A DNA stretch of 64,000 bases from Strongylocentrotus purpuratus (GCF_000002235.5 NW_022145606.1:16496254-16560253), one strand, 5' to 3'. Counted from the stretch's first letter, positions 1 to 11,149 are shown. Numbers and translations are program-made. The notes: generated by a model from the letters alone, not told the origin.

Positions 1-264
1 CAACGACAATGTATTATTATAACTCATAATAATTATGTTCATCTTCTCTACAATGCCATTTGAATAAGCAAAAAGTTGTATCATTAGGCTTCCTGGAAGA
101 AGTTTCAATCGTTGTTTGGAAATTTCTGGATGCACCCAGCTGGTTCGAGAGGAAAACAATTTCTAACTTTGTTTCAATAACAAGATCGAACAAATGATCT
201 TAATTTACTGGGTGAAAAGGCAATGATTTCTTTACAGCAATAAACTTCATTGTGCTGGTAACTT

Positions 265-320
265 TTTTATGTGGCGTTACATGGCAATGATATGTCATTG
301 CCATGTAACGCCACATAAAA
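265..320. repeat. Perfect 26-bp stem hairpin
   Basis: Positions 265-290 and 295-320 are exact reverse complements around a 4-base loop. The arms read TTTTATGTGGCGTTACATGG and onward. No terminal element structure is visible around it. The perfect arms in otherwise decayed repeat DNA suggest a recent or conserved palindrome. Confidence 0.85.
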
Positions 321-369
321 TATTCATTAGGTTTTAATAATAATTTAAACAAAATTGAAATTTGAATCC

Positions 370-418
370 CGGACTCTCTCTCTCTCTCTCTCTTTTTTTT
401 TCTCTCTCTCTCTCTCTT
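370..418. repeat. (CT)n microsatellite
   Basis: Near-pure CT dinucleotide tract interrupted by a T run. It gives a spurious Arg/Glu-rich frame on the other strand that is not a gene. Confidence 0.9.
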
Positions 419-424
419 TTTACC

Positions 425-2043
425 GAGAAATTGTCCAGTATTCTTGATATATTAAAGAAGGATGACGAAATTATTCTTTGTGGAGATGAATATTTGTCTT
501 CTCGACAAATCACCACTGGCTCACAAATATATTGACTTGTTGAGTCTTTACCGGTCTAGTCAACTCATAAAAGAGACAACGCGCGTTACACCTACATGTT
601 TTTCTTTACTGGATCATGTTAGATGTAGCTAAGAAAACGAAATAAGTCAAAGTGCAGTCATTGATCTTGGTATACGTCACCATTCTTTTACTTTCTGTAC
701 ACATAAAATATTAGATTGGCTATATGTCATCACAGGACTAGTAATATCAAATCCATGATAAAAAAGAGATATACAGAAGAGACTTTCAATCTTCAACTAT
801 CTGCTGTTCATTGGTCAGGAATAACTGACTGAAAATAATATATAAATGAGGCATGGTCAATATTTCAACATGTCTTAATCTCTAGTATGAATATTATAGC
901 GCCACTGAAAAGGATAAGAATTTAAAAAAGATCAGAAAAATAGATGACTAAAGATATTCTTTCCCTAATTCAAGAGAGAAATATAGTTTCCACAAAAATA
1001 TACAGGGTATTAAGATATATGGTCCAAAAAGAGGTGAAAAGGGCTAAACTCGATTACTTACAAAGCAAGATAGAAGAAAATAAACAAGCTTTGTAAAGGC
1101 TTTGGCAGAATCTAAAAAACAATTAGGATTACAAAATAAAAGAAGAGAAATAACAGGAATCTGTCATTACAATCGATAAGGAATTATGCCATGATATGAT
1201 AGCCATCGGGAATAAATTCAATTCATATTTTACAAATGTGGCTGCCAAATTAATAGACAAACTCCCCCTTCAAAAGACCTTTTCAGCTCAGACAATGTTA
1301 GTATTCATGACTTTTAACAAAAGACAAGGTGTACGTGAAGACAGCTTCGAGTAATTACCAATCAGTGAACAATTTGTTTTCAATGAGTTACGTAAATTGA
1401 ATGTATTAAAAAGTACTGGGTTTAGACATGATTCCAGCTAAATTTCTGAAAGATGGTACGAAGGTTTTATATAAGCCTTTAAGTTAATTAATGAGCCTAT
1501 TTATTCTGACGAGTACTTTTCTAGAGGATATGAACAAAGTAAAAGTAACTCCACTTTATAAAAAGAAAGATGAAACTGATGTAAGCAATAGACCTATTAG
1601 TGTTTTAAGCGTAGCATCGAAAATTAAATCGGTCTGTGTTCAAATTGAAAAATACTTCAAAAAAATGATATGATTTATGAATTTCAATCTGGTTTTCGAC
1701 ATGACTATTCGACTGAAACATGTCTAATAATTCATGTGACTGATTATTTGAGGACAGAAAGTTCCCAAGGGCATTTTGTTGGTATGGTTCTCCTTGATCT
1801 GCAAAAAGCTTTTGATACAGTTAATCATGGCATCTTAAAAATTGAAAAAGTTACAAATAATGGGTTCATGCAACCAGGCAGGTTTAGAGTGGTTCATATC
1901 CTACTTGTCTAATCATCAGGCGCGTAGCCAGAGTTTGATGTTTTGGGGGGCACATACATGTAATCGATCGAGGTCAAAAAAAGGGGTCTAAAAATGCAAC
2001 CGTTCCTGGAAATTTAGGGGGGCACGTGCCCCCCCCCCCCCCC

Positions 2044-2078
<35 letters not shown>

Positions 2079-2215
2079 TGGCTACGCGCCTGCTAATCAT
2101 TACCACGTAGTGGTCATTCATGAAAGGCATTTAAGGCCGCATTCTATTTATAAGTTTTATCAATGATATGTGTAATGTCAAAAACTGTCAAACTGTTAGC
2201 CAATTCAAAATTTAT
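425..2215 (+). mobile_element. Decayed non-LTR retrotransposon (LINE), endonuclease end to mid RT
   Basis: Frames on the + strand show remnants of an APE-type endonuclease C-terminus (about 440-760: a DEIILCGD-like stretch, then SLLDHV and VIDLG) and of a reverse transcriptase. The RT part at 1530-1915 reads VKVTPLYKKKDETDVSNRPI, then FQSGFRHDYSTETCLI and LLDLQKAFDTVNHGIL. This matches the RT finger/palm region of CR1/jockey-type LINEs. RT-like sequence resumes after the MITE at 1917-2092. There are many frame breaks and no intact ORF, so the copy is dead. The clade is a judgement from motif style only. Confidence 0.8.
1917..2092. mobile_element. hAT-type MITE inserted in the LINE
   Basis: Inverted ends CAGGCGCGTAGCCA / TGGCTACGCGCCTG enclose poly-C tracts. 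The flanks carry an exact 8-bp direct repeat, CTAATCAT (1909-1916 and 2093-2100), which fits hAT transposition. LINE coding resumes on the right side, so the MITE is younger than the LINE. A related copy lies at 5634-5805. Confidence 0.85.
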
Positions 2216-2219
2216 CTAG

Positions 2220-2750
2220 AAGGTACTATGTCCCATTTGCAGGCCAAAAAATTTAAAAATTAAATTCCAACTGCATTTGAAAGATAATACTAATTTAGAA
2301 CTTCCCTAAAAAAGGTGAAAATGTTTTCAAGTGGGAAAATAACGACTATTAGTTGTCAAATCGACTTTAGGGCTATAGAGCCCAAAAGTAATAGTCTTGA
2401 TTTTCCTACAATATTATTGTACCGAATGGTCATATGTTTTATGCTGCACAAAGATTCAATCAGTTTAATCTTGGCCATCACAAGAAGTGGGTTATTGATG
2501 TAGACAAATGCTCATGTACCCTTTACAACTCTTTTCATGTATGTTATTACCAAAGAAGAAAAAAGCCAGTCAGTCACTCAATAGTGTCTGACAGTGAAGT
2601 CTAGCAAGTAAACGGGTTTCCTTGCATAATTTGAATATGAGGACACTGCTAACGTTTAAATTTCACAGATAGGACATACATGACATATTCATAATTCCTG
2701 CAAAGTTCTACAGAATTTGAGGTTGGCTGCAAAAGGGACATAGTACCTTT
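2220..2750. mobile_element. MITE family A, TIR AAGGTACTATGTCCC
   Basis: Inverted ends AAGGTACTATGTCCC and GGGACATAGTACCTT bound about 530 bp. A second, oppositely oriented copy lies at 61957-62485 with the same interior. The small frames inside both copies are mirror images from the repeat, not genes. Confidence 0.85.
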
Positions 2751-3181
2751 AAAGGGATAGTTAAGTTCTGTTAAAATATCCATAAATAACAATTTCTAAT
2801 ACTTGTGTACCACCACAAATATTAGATAATTTGAAAAAGTCGTTGAAAAAAACTAAATAGCGCCTTTTACGTCGTATATGCCGATGTTAGCTTTTTTGTT
2901 GGCATTTTCGTGTTGGTTATATTACGCACAACCAGCCGGCCCATGTATTGTTATTTTCAATCAAATAATTAAATAACGGTCACCGTACTTTTTTTTAAAG
3001 TGGAGCTGAATTGGTATGATCGTATTTGCTAAATGTCACACATTTTGGGGTCTAAAATTACCTTCATAGCAATTTTAGGTTCTAAAAGGGCACTAGAAAT
3101 ATCATAGATAAGAATAAGAGCAATAACCATGCACTTTGAAGGCAATTGCGGTCTGAAAACAAAACTCAACTATCCCTTTAA
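2751..3181. mobile_element. MITE, TIR AAAGGGATAGTT
   Basis: Begins directly after the preceding MITE. Inverted ends are AAAGGGATAGTTAAGTT and AACTCAACTATCCCTTT. It has a non-coding, AT-rich interior of about 430 bp. Confidence 0.8.
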
Positions 3182-3620
3182 GACACATGTATTCAAAATT
3201 GATTTTGATGATTAACTTACTCTGTTCACATCGATGTGTATTTCATAATTATGTATGTAAGTTAATTTGCATTTGTTGTATTGTTTAATATGTAATTGTT
3301 TATCAGTCTATTTCGTTTGTTGTAGCGCTTAGAGACTTTGGTGGTAAGTAATATTTGCTTACTATTCTTATATATTTCCTAATTACCTAATTGTGTATGA
3401 ATCCCTCCCCCCCCCCCCTCCCCCCAGGCCTAGCTAGCAGTCAACCTTTTCAAACCCAGGTAAACAGGATACAATTTGAGTCTATCAGTTTATCAAATGG
3501 GGGTGTAGAGGCCATCGCTTACCAACAAAACTAGCCACCGATTACCGACAAATATTATTATTGCAAATGTCCCAATGTCTACAAATTTGACCCTATGAAC
3601 CCGGGGCCAGGAGCTAAATT
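3182..3620. other. Unassigned, possible LINE 3' end remnant
   Basis: A GCGCTTAGAGACTTTGGTGG motif at about 3326 resembles the 3'-terminal region of non-LTR elements and recurs inverted near 13300. The rest, including a poly-C tract at 3408-3425, shows no recognisable gene. Confidence 0.35.
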
Positions 3621-3624
3621 ATAT

Positions 3625-4165
3625 TTCAGGTTCCCCCTCCCGCGCGGCGCGGAGCGCGGGAGCTTTGACATTTCATTAAATTATTAGAGAAAGAAGATGA
3701 TTCGATGTACCATGTTCGTGTCTGATTTCATTTTCCCCCTCCCGTGCGAAGCGCGGAAGCTTTGACGTTTCATTAAATTATTACTCTTAATCCTTGTCTG
3801 ATTCCATTTTCGACCATCCCGCGCGAAGCGCGGAAGCTTTCACGTTTCATTGAATTATTAGGGGAAGTACGCAATTCGTTGTATCGTGTCCTTGTCTGAA
3901 TTCATTTCCCCTCCCGCTCGAAGCGCGGAAGCTTTGATGTTTCATTAATTTATTACTCTTAATTCTTGTCTGAATTCATTTTCGCCGATCCCGCGCAAAG
4001 CGTGGAAACTTTCACGTTTCATTAAATTAATAGAGAAAGAAGACGATTCGATGTACCGTTCTAGACTCTTAATCCTAGTCTGAATTAAGTTGCCTCCCAT
4101 CTCGCGCGAAGCGTGGAAGCTTTGACGTTTCATTAAATTATTAAATAAAGAAGACGATTCCAGGG
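3625..4165 (+). repeat. ~108-bp satellite array, left block
   Basis: About five to six diverged tandem units. Each has a CGCGCGAAGCGCGG-like palindromic core, then AAGCTTTGACGTTTCATTAA, AGAGAAAGAAGACGATTC and a CTTAATCCTTGTCTGAATTC end. Another partial unit is at 5258-5372. The block at 8035-9065 is the same satellite in the opposite orientation. Confidence 0.85.
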
Positions 4166-4272
4166 GCGGATCTAGCTTTTGGCTAGGGGGGGGGGGTGAC
4201 CAAGTGGCGTAATCAGGATTATCCAAGATGGAGGGCCCGAAATTTGAAAAAAAGTGTCGACCAATATATATA

Positions 4273-5142
4273 CAGTGCGTCCCAGAAAAAACGAAACCGA
4301 GAAGTATCGATGTTTTATCATAACTTAATCACAACCATAATTAATGAATGATACATATTTGGAAAGCTTAGAGTCTCCTCTTTCAGTTGATGCTACTCAC
4401 GTGATATTTCACGCATGAGTGATTTAAAGCAATTTGAAGGAAGGAAACCAAAAAGTAATTTGGCGGGCGGTATCTGAATTTCAAATAAAAATTCATATTT
4501 CTAGAAAGTTTATTTTCTGCTCTTTCATAATGATACCTCAATCAGGAAAAATGAGCCAGGAATAACAAAGTTCTGTTTGTTTAAAGTAGCCCTTACATTT
4601 TCATAATTTTAACAAACGAATTCGTTTTCACTGGGTGCCTGCCGTAGCAAAAAGCAGATTTGACAAAAGACTTAACTCCGTTTCGTTGACAATCAGCCAT
4701 GCATGAAGACTCTCGTCTGATTGTCAACGAAACGGAGTTAAGTCTTTCGTTAATTTCGTTTATTGATGCGGCAGGCAGCCAGTGAAAACGAATTCGTTTA
4801 ATAAAATTATGGAAATGCAAGCACTACTTTAAACAAACAGAATTTGTCATTCCTTGCTCATTTTTCCTGATTGAGGTGTCATATGAAAGGGCAGAAACTC
4901 AACTTTTTAGAAATGTTAATCTTTCTTCGAAATTCAGATACCGCCCGCCAAATGTCTTTTTGGTTTCCTTCCTTTAAATTGCTTTTAATCACTCATGCGT
5001 GAAATATGCATTATCTGAGTAGCATCACATGAAAGAGGAGACTCTAAGCTTTCCAAATATGTATCATTCATTAATTATAGTTGTGATTAAGTTATGATAG
5101 AACATCGATACTTCTCGGTTTCGTTTTTTCTGGGACGCACTG
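4273..5142. mobile_element. Foldback MITE, TIR CAGTGCGTCCCAGAA, copy 1
   Basis: An 870-bp near-palindrome with ends CAGTGCGTCCCAGAA / TTCTGGGACGCACTG and TA on both sides, as for Tc1/mariner-type insertion. The arms pair along nearly their full length, including the internal GACAATCAGCCATGCATG region near 4690. An internal frame in each arm is a shadow of the repeat. Copy 2 is at 19674-21061. Confidence 0.85.
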
Positions 5143-5146
5143 TATA

Positions 5147-5189
<43 letters not shown>

Positions 5190-5260
5190 GGGGGGGGGGG
5201 GGTTAGAAAACTAAAAAAAAAAACTAAAAAAAACCCCCGACCTTTGGTTTACTGTTTTCT
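5143..5260. repeat. TA run, poly-T, poly-G and poly-A tracts
   Basis: Simple sequence joined to the right end of the foldback MITE: (TA)n, then a T homopolymer of nearly 30 bases, a G homopolymer and A-rich DNA. Confidence 0.85.
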
Positions 5261-5372
5261 ACTCTAAATCCTTGTCTGAATTCAGTTACCCCCCCCCCCC
5301 CCTGCGCTTTGACGTTACATTATTAGAGAAAGAAGACGATTCGTTTTACCGACTCTTAATCATTTAGTAGGA
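5258..5372 (+). repeat. Isolated ~108-bp satellite unit
   Basis: One diverged unit of the satellite at 3625-4165, in the same orientation, separated from that block by the foldback MITE and the simple repeats. It contains AGAGAAAGAAGACGATTCGT and a CTTAATC end. Confidence 0.65.
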
Positions 5373-5556
5373 GACCAGCTTGTAGGTCCCGTGACCAAAT
5401 TCTGGGAACAAAGGTTTGAAAGTGTTTTTTGTGTTCCCTGATGAATACCGAACAATTTTGACTTGGGCTGCCCCCTTGAAAATGTCAGGCATTTCCGGGA
5501 GGGGTCAAAAAGGGGTCGAAATTTAAATATATTCCAATCGTGTCGATACACATACC

Positions 5557-6040
5557 AAATTTCTCGTCTGGTCATGAGGATTCAAAAAATGTAAAGTTTG
5601 TTATACCTCCGACATTAATGAGGGCGCTATGGTCAGGCACGAAGCCATAGGGGTGGGGGGGGGGGTTTACGTGCCCCCCCCCCCCCCCCATTTTTTTTCT
5701 CCTAGATCGGTTGAACTTTTTTTAGACCCCTCCCCAGGACGTCAATCGATTACATGTATGTGCCCCCCCCCCCCCCCCAAACATCAAACTCTGGCTACGT
5801 GCCTGGCGGCTATGGTAAAAAACGTTGAATAGTCAACGCACTTTTGAGTGGTGGTCAAATTCCCCAACACAGTTAACATTGACAAATTGCATATCAAATT
5901 ACTCGTCTGGTCATGAGGATTCCCAAAATGTACAGTTTGTTATACCTCCGACCTTAAAATGAGGGCACAATGGTAAAAAAGGTCAACACACTTTTGACTG
6001 CATGGTGGTCAAATTCACCAGCACAGTTAACATTGTCCGA
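5557..6040 (+). repeat. Two-copy direct repeat, interrupted by a MITE
   Basis: The unit starting CTCGTCTGGTCATGAGGATT and including GTTTGTTATACCTCCGAC is present at about 5562 and again at about 5900. The first copy is split by the MITE at 5634-5805. Both units end in CAGTTAACATTG. No coding potential seen. Confidence 0.75.
5634..5805. mobile_element. MITE, TIR CAGGCACGAAGCCA
   Basis: Same family as 1917-2092, with ends CAGGCACGAAGCCA / TGGCTACGTGCCTG and a poly-C interior. The flanks GCGCTATGGT and GCGGCTATGGT look like a slightly decayed target duplication. Confidence 0.75.
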
Positions 6041-6299
6041 TTCTAATAACTTTAGTGTCTAATAATATGTATCCTGACATGGCAAATTCAACTATTCAAT
6101 TTTCAAAGGTAAAAGTGCTTACCCTAACCATGAACATATGGCTGCCAAAAGGGCTACCGAAAGACTTGAATCAGGATCCTTGGCCAACAATATAACACCG
6201 TTATTTCTAAAAACATTGTCCAATGATGGTTATCTTGCTTTATTGCACAGTTCATCATCCTACTGAGTGTCATATCCATCAGAATCAGAGTCAGATCAC

Positions 6300-6870
6300 T
6301 GTTCGATCACTAGTATCTGTTACAGAGTCTACCGCAGTTTGAGCTGGCATCACTTAGACGTTGAATACCTTATTGTCAAACATTAATTTGCCCTCTCTCA
6401 AGCTCCAACAATTGTGAAGGGGAGATGATGAAGCATCTGGATTCATAAAGTTTAACATGATGAATGCCTGATAGTTGGTCTGTGTTACCAAATTATGTGA
6501 ATCTGTATCAGGACTGAGGAAAACTGAGAGTCGATTTCCTCTCATCCGCTCCCACATTTTGGCCCGAGCTTACCTAATCCCAGGCTGTATATGTATTTGG
6601 TGGTATACTGCTCTATCTGTTTAAGAGTGATGTCACTGGGGGAGACGTTTCTCAAGCCCTCTAAGTAGCTCTTATGCCTTTGTTGGTTGGAGCCTGAGAG
6701 AGGGCAAATTAATGTTTGACAATACGGTATTTACAACCGACACTATCTCAACGTTTATTTTTTATTTTTATTATTATTTTTTTTTTGCACGGCACCAACT
6801 TCAGCCAAAGGCTGTTCTTCTGTTGATCCGTCTAAGTGATACCAGAACAAACCGCAGTAGACTCTGTCAC
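6300..6870. mobile_element. Foldback repeat of about 570 bp
   Basis: Two pairs of inverted segments match. Positions 6360-6412 pair with 6684-6733 (GTTTGACAAT, CCTCTCTCAAGCTCCAAC). Positions about 6305-6335 pair with about 6845-6872 (CAGAGTCTACCGCAGTTT). The nested arms indicate an old palindromic element. The centre is unassigned. Confidence 0.7.
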
Positions 6871-6889
6871 AGATTCATATATATACCAG

Positions 6890-7130
6890 TGGAGGATCCA
6901 GGGGGCGAAACGGCCGCGGCCCCCTATTGGCGGCGCAAAAAAAGGGAAGAGAAAAAAGAGGAAGAAAAGAAGAAAAAAGGAGAAGAGAAAAGAAAGGAGA
7001 AGAGAAAAGAAAAAAGAGAAAAGAAACAGAGAGAGAGGGGAAAAAATGAGAAAAGAAAAAGAAGAAATCCCCCCCCCCCCCCTTCAAATCCGGGGTCGGA
7101 GGGACCGAATTTGTGTTCCCAAAATCTCCG
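6890..7130. mobile_element. GTGGAGGATCCAGG repeat with purine-rich tract
   Basis: The start resembles the CAGTGGCGGATCCA MITE end seen complete at 50626-50937. It is followed by about 120 bp of A/G-rich simple sequence and poly-C. Lys/Arg/Glu-rich frames through it are compositional artefacts. Confidence 0.55.
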
Positions 7131-7265
7131 ATAAAGGGGTACTTTTCATGCAACAAAGTCCGACCCGTAATACACAAAAATCCGACCCGTACTGACTTTA
7201 CACACCGGAGATAGAGGGTGATTACAAAGAGAGGGAACATGCATGCGCGTACCCTAGATAAGTGG
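7125..7265. repeat. Dispersed repeat shared (inverted) with about 50265-50415
   Basis: Shares AAAGGGGTACTTTTCATGC, a CCGGACTT/AAGTCCGACC region, CTGACTTTACACACCGG and a GCATGCGCGTACCCTA end with 50265-50415 in the opposite orientation. It has no ORF, and G-homopolymers border it. Confidence 0.65.
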
Positions 7266-8034
7266 GGGGGGGGGGGGAGAGAAAAGTCGGGTGAGAAAGG
7301 GGTAAAGACAAGGAAATGGCGCTAAGTGACAGCGACGAATAAGGGAAAACTGTAATCGGGAGATTTGGGGGTCATTCCAGAAGGCTTGGGAAACGTTATT
7401 GAAAAGAGGGGGCCGGCCGCATAAAATCTCGAGCCGCGGATTCGGTTAAACGCTAAAAACAGCCCCTGCGCTAAAAAGGTCATAACTCTTTAGTCAGAAA
7501 TTTAAAAAGGGCACAATATTTTGGATGGCTTTTTAATTGAAGTTAGGCCTATATACTCAACAGTCAAAATTTAAATTACGGTAAAGGGGCCGCTTCACAA
7601 CTCTTACTTTGCCCTTCATTCGGCTTCAGCTCATACTAACTCGCTTGTGGTTGTATTTGAACTCATGTTGGTAGTACTAGTAATCATGGAAAGGGGCCCG
7701 ATAGGGGCACACGTCCCCCAGGAAATTTAGAAATATAGCTAGAGGGAAATATAGCGGAAAGAACGTACATATTGGGCTTAGGGATGTTCTAGAATGCATA
7801 ATTTCAGCATTCAACATTGCCAAATATCGCTTGGTCGCTACCCCCCCCCCCCCCCCCTCGCCCAATGACACAAAACTATGATATGACGCTGATTATATGA
7901 TTTATCCATGGTTGGTGTAATAGATGTTTTTTTCTTCATTTCTACTAACCTAATTGTGTGCTATCACAAACATGAGAACATAGGAAGAAAAAGGAGCAGA
8001 CAAAGAAACATTTTTGAAAATTCTGACAAGTCGA
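7266..8034. other. No recognised gene
   Basis: Contains poly-G and poly-C tracts (7264-7277 and 7840-7858) and no open frame with protein-family character. I see nothing else here. Confidence 0.5.
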
Positions 8035-9065
8035 GAACGGTAAAACGAATCGTCTTCTTTCTCTAATAAATTAATGAAATGTCCAAGCTTCCGCGCTTCG
8101 CTCGGGAGGGGGAAAACTGAATTCAGACAAGGATTAAGAGTCGAGAACGGTACAACGAATCGTCTTGTTTCTCTAATAATTTAGAGAAACGTCAATGCTT
8201 CCACGCTTCGCGCAGGAGAGGGGGAAAACTGAATTCAAAATCGTCTTCTTTCTCTATTAATGAAGCGTCAAAGCTTACGCGCTACGCGCGGGCGGGGGAA
8301 AACTGAATTCAGACAAGGATTAAAAGTCGAGAACGGTACAACGAATCGCCTTTTTTCTCTAATTATTTTAGAGAAACGTCAATGCTTCCACGCTTCGCGC
8401 AGGAGAGGGGAAAAACTGAATTTTAAAAAAGATTAAGATTCAAGAATGGTACAAAGAATCTTCTTCTTTCTCTAATAATTTAATGAAACGTCAAAGCTTC
8501 CGCGCATCGCGCGAGAGGGCGGGGGCTGAATTGAGAAGGATTAAGAGTCGAGAATGGAACAACGAATTATCTTCTCTCTCTAATAATTTCATTAAACTAT
8601 GAAAGTTCAAAGCTTCTGCGCTTTGCGCGGGAGGACGGGAAACTGAATTCAGTCAATTAATAAGAGTCGAGAATGGTACAACAAATCGTCTTCTTTCTCT
8701 AATAATTAATGAAAGGTCAAAGCTTCCGCGTTTCGCGCGGGCGGGGGAAAACAGAATTCACCACTGTGAACTGTGAACGGTACAACGAATCGTCTTCTTT
8801 TTCTTATAATTGAATGAAACGTTAAGCTTCTCTGCTTTGCACAGGAGGGGGAAACTGAATTCAGACAAGGATTAAGAGTCGAAAATGGAACAACGAATCA
8901 TCTCCTTTCTCTAAATTTTTATTTAACTATGAAAGGTCAAAGCTTTCGCGCGGGAGAAGGGAAACTGAATTCAGACTTGGAATAAGAGTCGAGACTATGG
9001 TACAGCGAATCCTCTTCTTTCTCTAATAATTCATGAAAAATCATAGCTTCCGCTTCGCGCGTAAT
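8035..9065 (-). repeat. ~108-bp satellite array, right block (inverted)
   Basis: About ten units of the satellite at 3625-4165 in the opposite orientation. Each carries GAACGGTACAACGAATCGTC, TTTCTCTAATAATTTAATGA, CGTCAAAGCTTCCGCGCTTC and GAATTCAGACAAGGATTAAG, with variable deletions. It ends in a poly-G tract. Confidence 0.85.
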
Positions 9066-9299
9066 GGGGGGGGGGGGGGGGGGGGACAGCGAGCTGCCCG
9101 AATATGAATTATAGATATCTTTTTTCGTTTATTTTGGTGATAAATTACGCTTTCACAAAATATATATTATTATGCTCGATCTTTGTGAGCACTATTTTGT
9201 TTTTCCTCGAAAATTTGAAAAAATCGCACCCCTCCCCCCTTGAGGGGATGGGGGCCATCTTCAAAAAAAAGGTAAAATTAACGTTAAGAAAAGTAAAAA

Positions 9300-9348
9300 T
9301 ACACATTAGGATCCGCCACTGGGCTCTTACACCCCCCCCCCCCCCTCT

Positions 9349-9382
<34 letters not shown>

Positions 9383-9600
9383 GTCCTCTCTTTCATCCCC
9401 CGTTTCTTTTGTTTTCTTTTCTTCCTTTTTTTTCCTTTTTTCCATTTTTCCTTGTCTTTCTTTTCTTTCTTTTCCTTTCTTTCCTCTCATTCCTAATTGT
9501 TTTCTTCTCTCTTCCTTTCTTTCCCTTCTTTTCCTTTCCTTTTTTCTTTTCTTTCTCTTTCTCTCTCATTCCCCCTCCCTTTTTGTCATTTCACCGACAG
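9300..9600. repeat. Poly-C and CT/pyrimidine-rich tract
   Basis: AGGATCCGCCACTG at 9309 is the inverted end of the GGCGGATCC repeat family. It is followed by poly-C, (CT)n and about 230 bp of almost pure pyrimidine. Overlapping Phe/Ser-rich frames are compositional. Confidence 0.8.
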
Positions 9601-10650
9601 CAGCACAATTTTACCGACAATATCCTGACAGGTGGGGGTGTCGCATCCCCCCCCCCCCCCCCCACCTCCACCCCCTCGATCCCCCCTTTGGCAACAGACG
9701 CCCCTGCGGAGTCCCATTGTGTATCATTATGTAGCCTACGGAGTCCAGATTCAGTCCGTTCTTTGTTCATCAACCCCATAAACACACATGCAGCGTAGTT
9801 TGCAGGCACAAACCCTGGTCAGTCGTAAAAGAGAGTCTGCACTATTAAGACTACCATAGGCCATGTACTATAGCTGTTCCTGACACACAACCAATAGTGC
9901 TGGGCTATAGGCTTCTCTCAAGGCAAAATTAGTGACAAATTCGGGTCTGTGCTAGCAGACTACATGCAGCGCGGCTCTTACTGATCGCGCAATCCCCCAC
10001 CATACCAAGTTTCACTCCCCAAGATCAGAACGGAATGAGAGCAATGGCTGGATTTACTTAATTTCAACGTTGAGGTTGTGTTATTGTGTCAGCCGATTAG
10101 ATTGGGCACGCGACATGTAAGCGGTATAGAGGCTGGACTAGAAGCCTAGATGCCCCTTGCCTATCAGACTCTATGAATAATACTTGAAGTTAGGGAGGCT
10201 TTTGGTGGATGATTCTAGCAAAATAATATCTATCAAATGAGCAAAAGTAAGTAAAATTATATTGAATTTTGTAATTATAAGAGTCGATAGAAAAAAATTG
10301 CAATATCATAACAGTTATGAAAAGTATTGTTATTGTTTCGAGACTAACTTCTTCAATTTTGACAGGGCGCAATGGTACGATAGGGGAATTGACCAATCAC
10401 AGGCCTATACATTCATACGTCGGCTGCTGCTGTCTCGAGCCTGTCGATGCAACCGCCTTCGCGTCAAAATTCGTGTAAAATCATCAATATTTGAGAGAAT
10501 ATTCGTTGTAAGTATGCAATTTTCAATTCATTCGACTTCTTAGCCATGTGGTTTGTATTTGGATTACGAGACAAGTGTTTACATTGGTTAAATACCTGAA
10601 ATTCTCTAACCTTTGTTGGTTTGATATTGCCTTTAATTTGACTATCTTCA
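9601..10650. other. No recognised gene
   Basis: Unique-looking, moderately AT-rich DNA with one poly-C tract at 9645-9662. Short frames on both strands show no family features. It may contain distal upstream sequence of FDPS, but nothing in it proves this. Confidence 0.4.
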
Positions 10651-10659
10651 ATGATGACA

Positions 10660-11100
10660 ATGCACGGTCAAGCCGGGCAGGCGCGGCCGCGGAGCGTGCG
10701 GCATGCGTGCTTCTAGCTTCTCAGCCTTAACTTAAGGGAGCTCCGACGCCGATGCTAAAGGCGTCGGAGCTCCATATATACTACCATAGGGCCCGTTTAT
10801 GAAAACGATTCAAACAGCGGGTAAGGTCACATTTTTTTTGCAATGTAAAGAGGTAGAAGACTAGATCTAATTACAATTTTGACTTAGATCTTACTCTACA
10901 AAAAACGTTTTTCGACTCCTCTTGCCTGGGCATCCGCATCTTTCTGTGAATTTGCTAATAATATTACCCTAATAGCCATGGTTCCGATCGCCCGCAACGT
11001 CATGAATCGACGTGCCTTTTTTCAGCGACGCATGCGCAGCAGCGCACAGTTGTCGGATGGTACCGTATCAGCTGATGAAGATTCGCTATCGGTATGAACT
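10660..11100 (+). promoter_or_regulatory. Possible CpG-rich regulatory region upstream of FDPS
   Basis: CpG-rich patches (CGCGGCCGCGGAGCGTGCGG at about 10681; ACGCATGCGCAGCAGCGC at about 11029) stand out from AT-rich flanks. CGCATGCGC resembles an NRF-1 site, and a CRE-like ACGTCATG lies at about 10997. CTATCG|GTATGA at about 11089 could be a donor of a non-coding first exon. All of this is inference; transcript start data would be needed. Confidence 0.25.
10738..10774. repeat. Perfect 14-bp stem-loop
   Basis: GGAGCTCCGACGCC and GGCGTCGGAGCTCC flank a 9-base loop. The stem is perfect, GC-rich and next to the CpG-rich patch. It could be a cruciform-forming site or the relic of a small palindromic element. 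Confidence 0.8.
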
Positions 11101-11149
11101 ATGATATCGTTATGTAAACGGATCATTATCAAGTTCTTTCTAGATCTAC

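Noticed and set aside
2315-2503. Small conserved protein shared with 62116-62376
   Set aside because: The similarity comes from two copies of the same MITE (TIR AAGGTACTATGTCCC); the frame differs by indels between them.
4593-4820. Protein-like frame shared with 19999-20232
   Set aside because: Both lie in the paired arms of the CAGTGCGTCCC foldback MITE and reflect its palindrome.
6712-7240. Lys/Arg/Glu-rich and Phe/Ser-rich frames
   Set aside because: Purine-rich simple sequence plus poly-C next to a MITE end.
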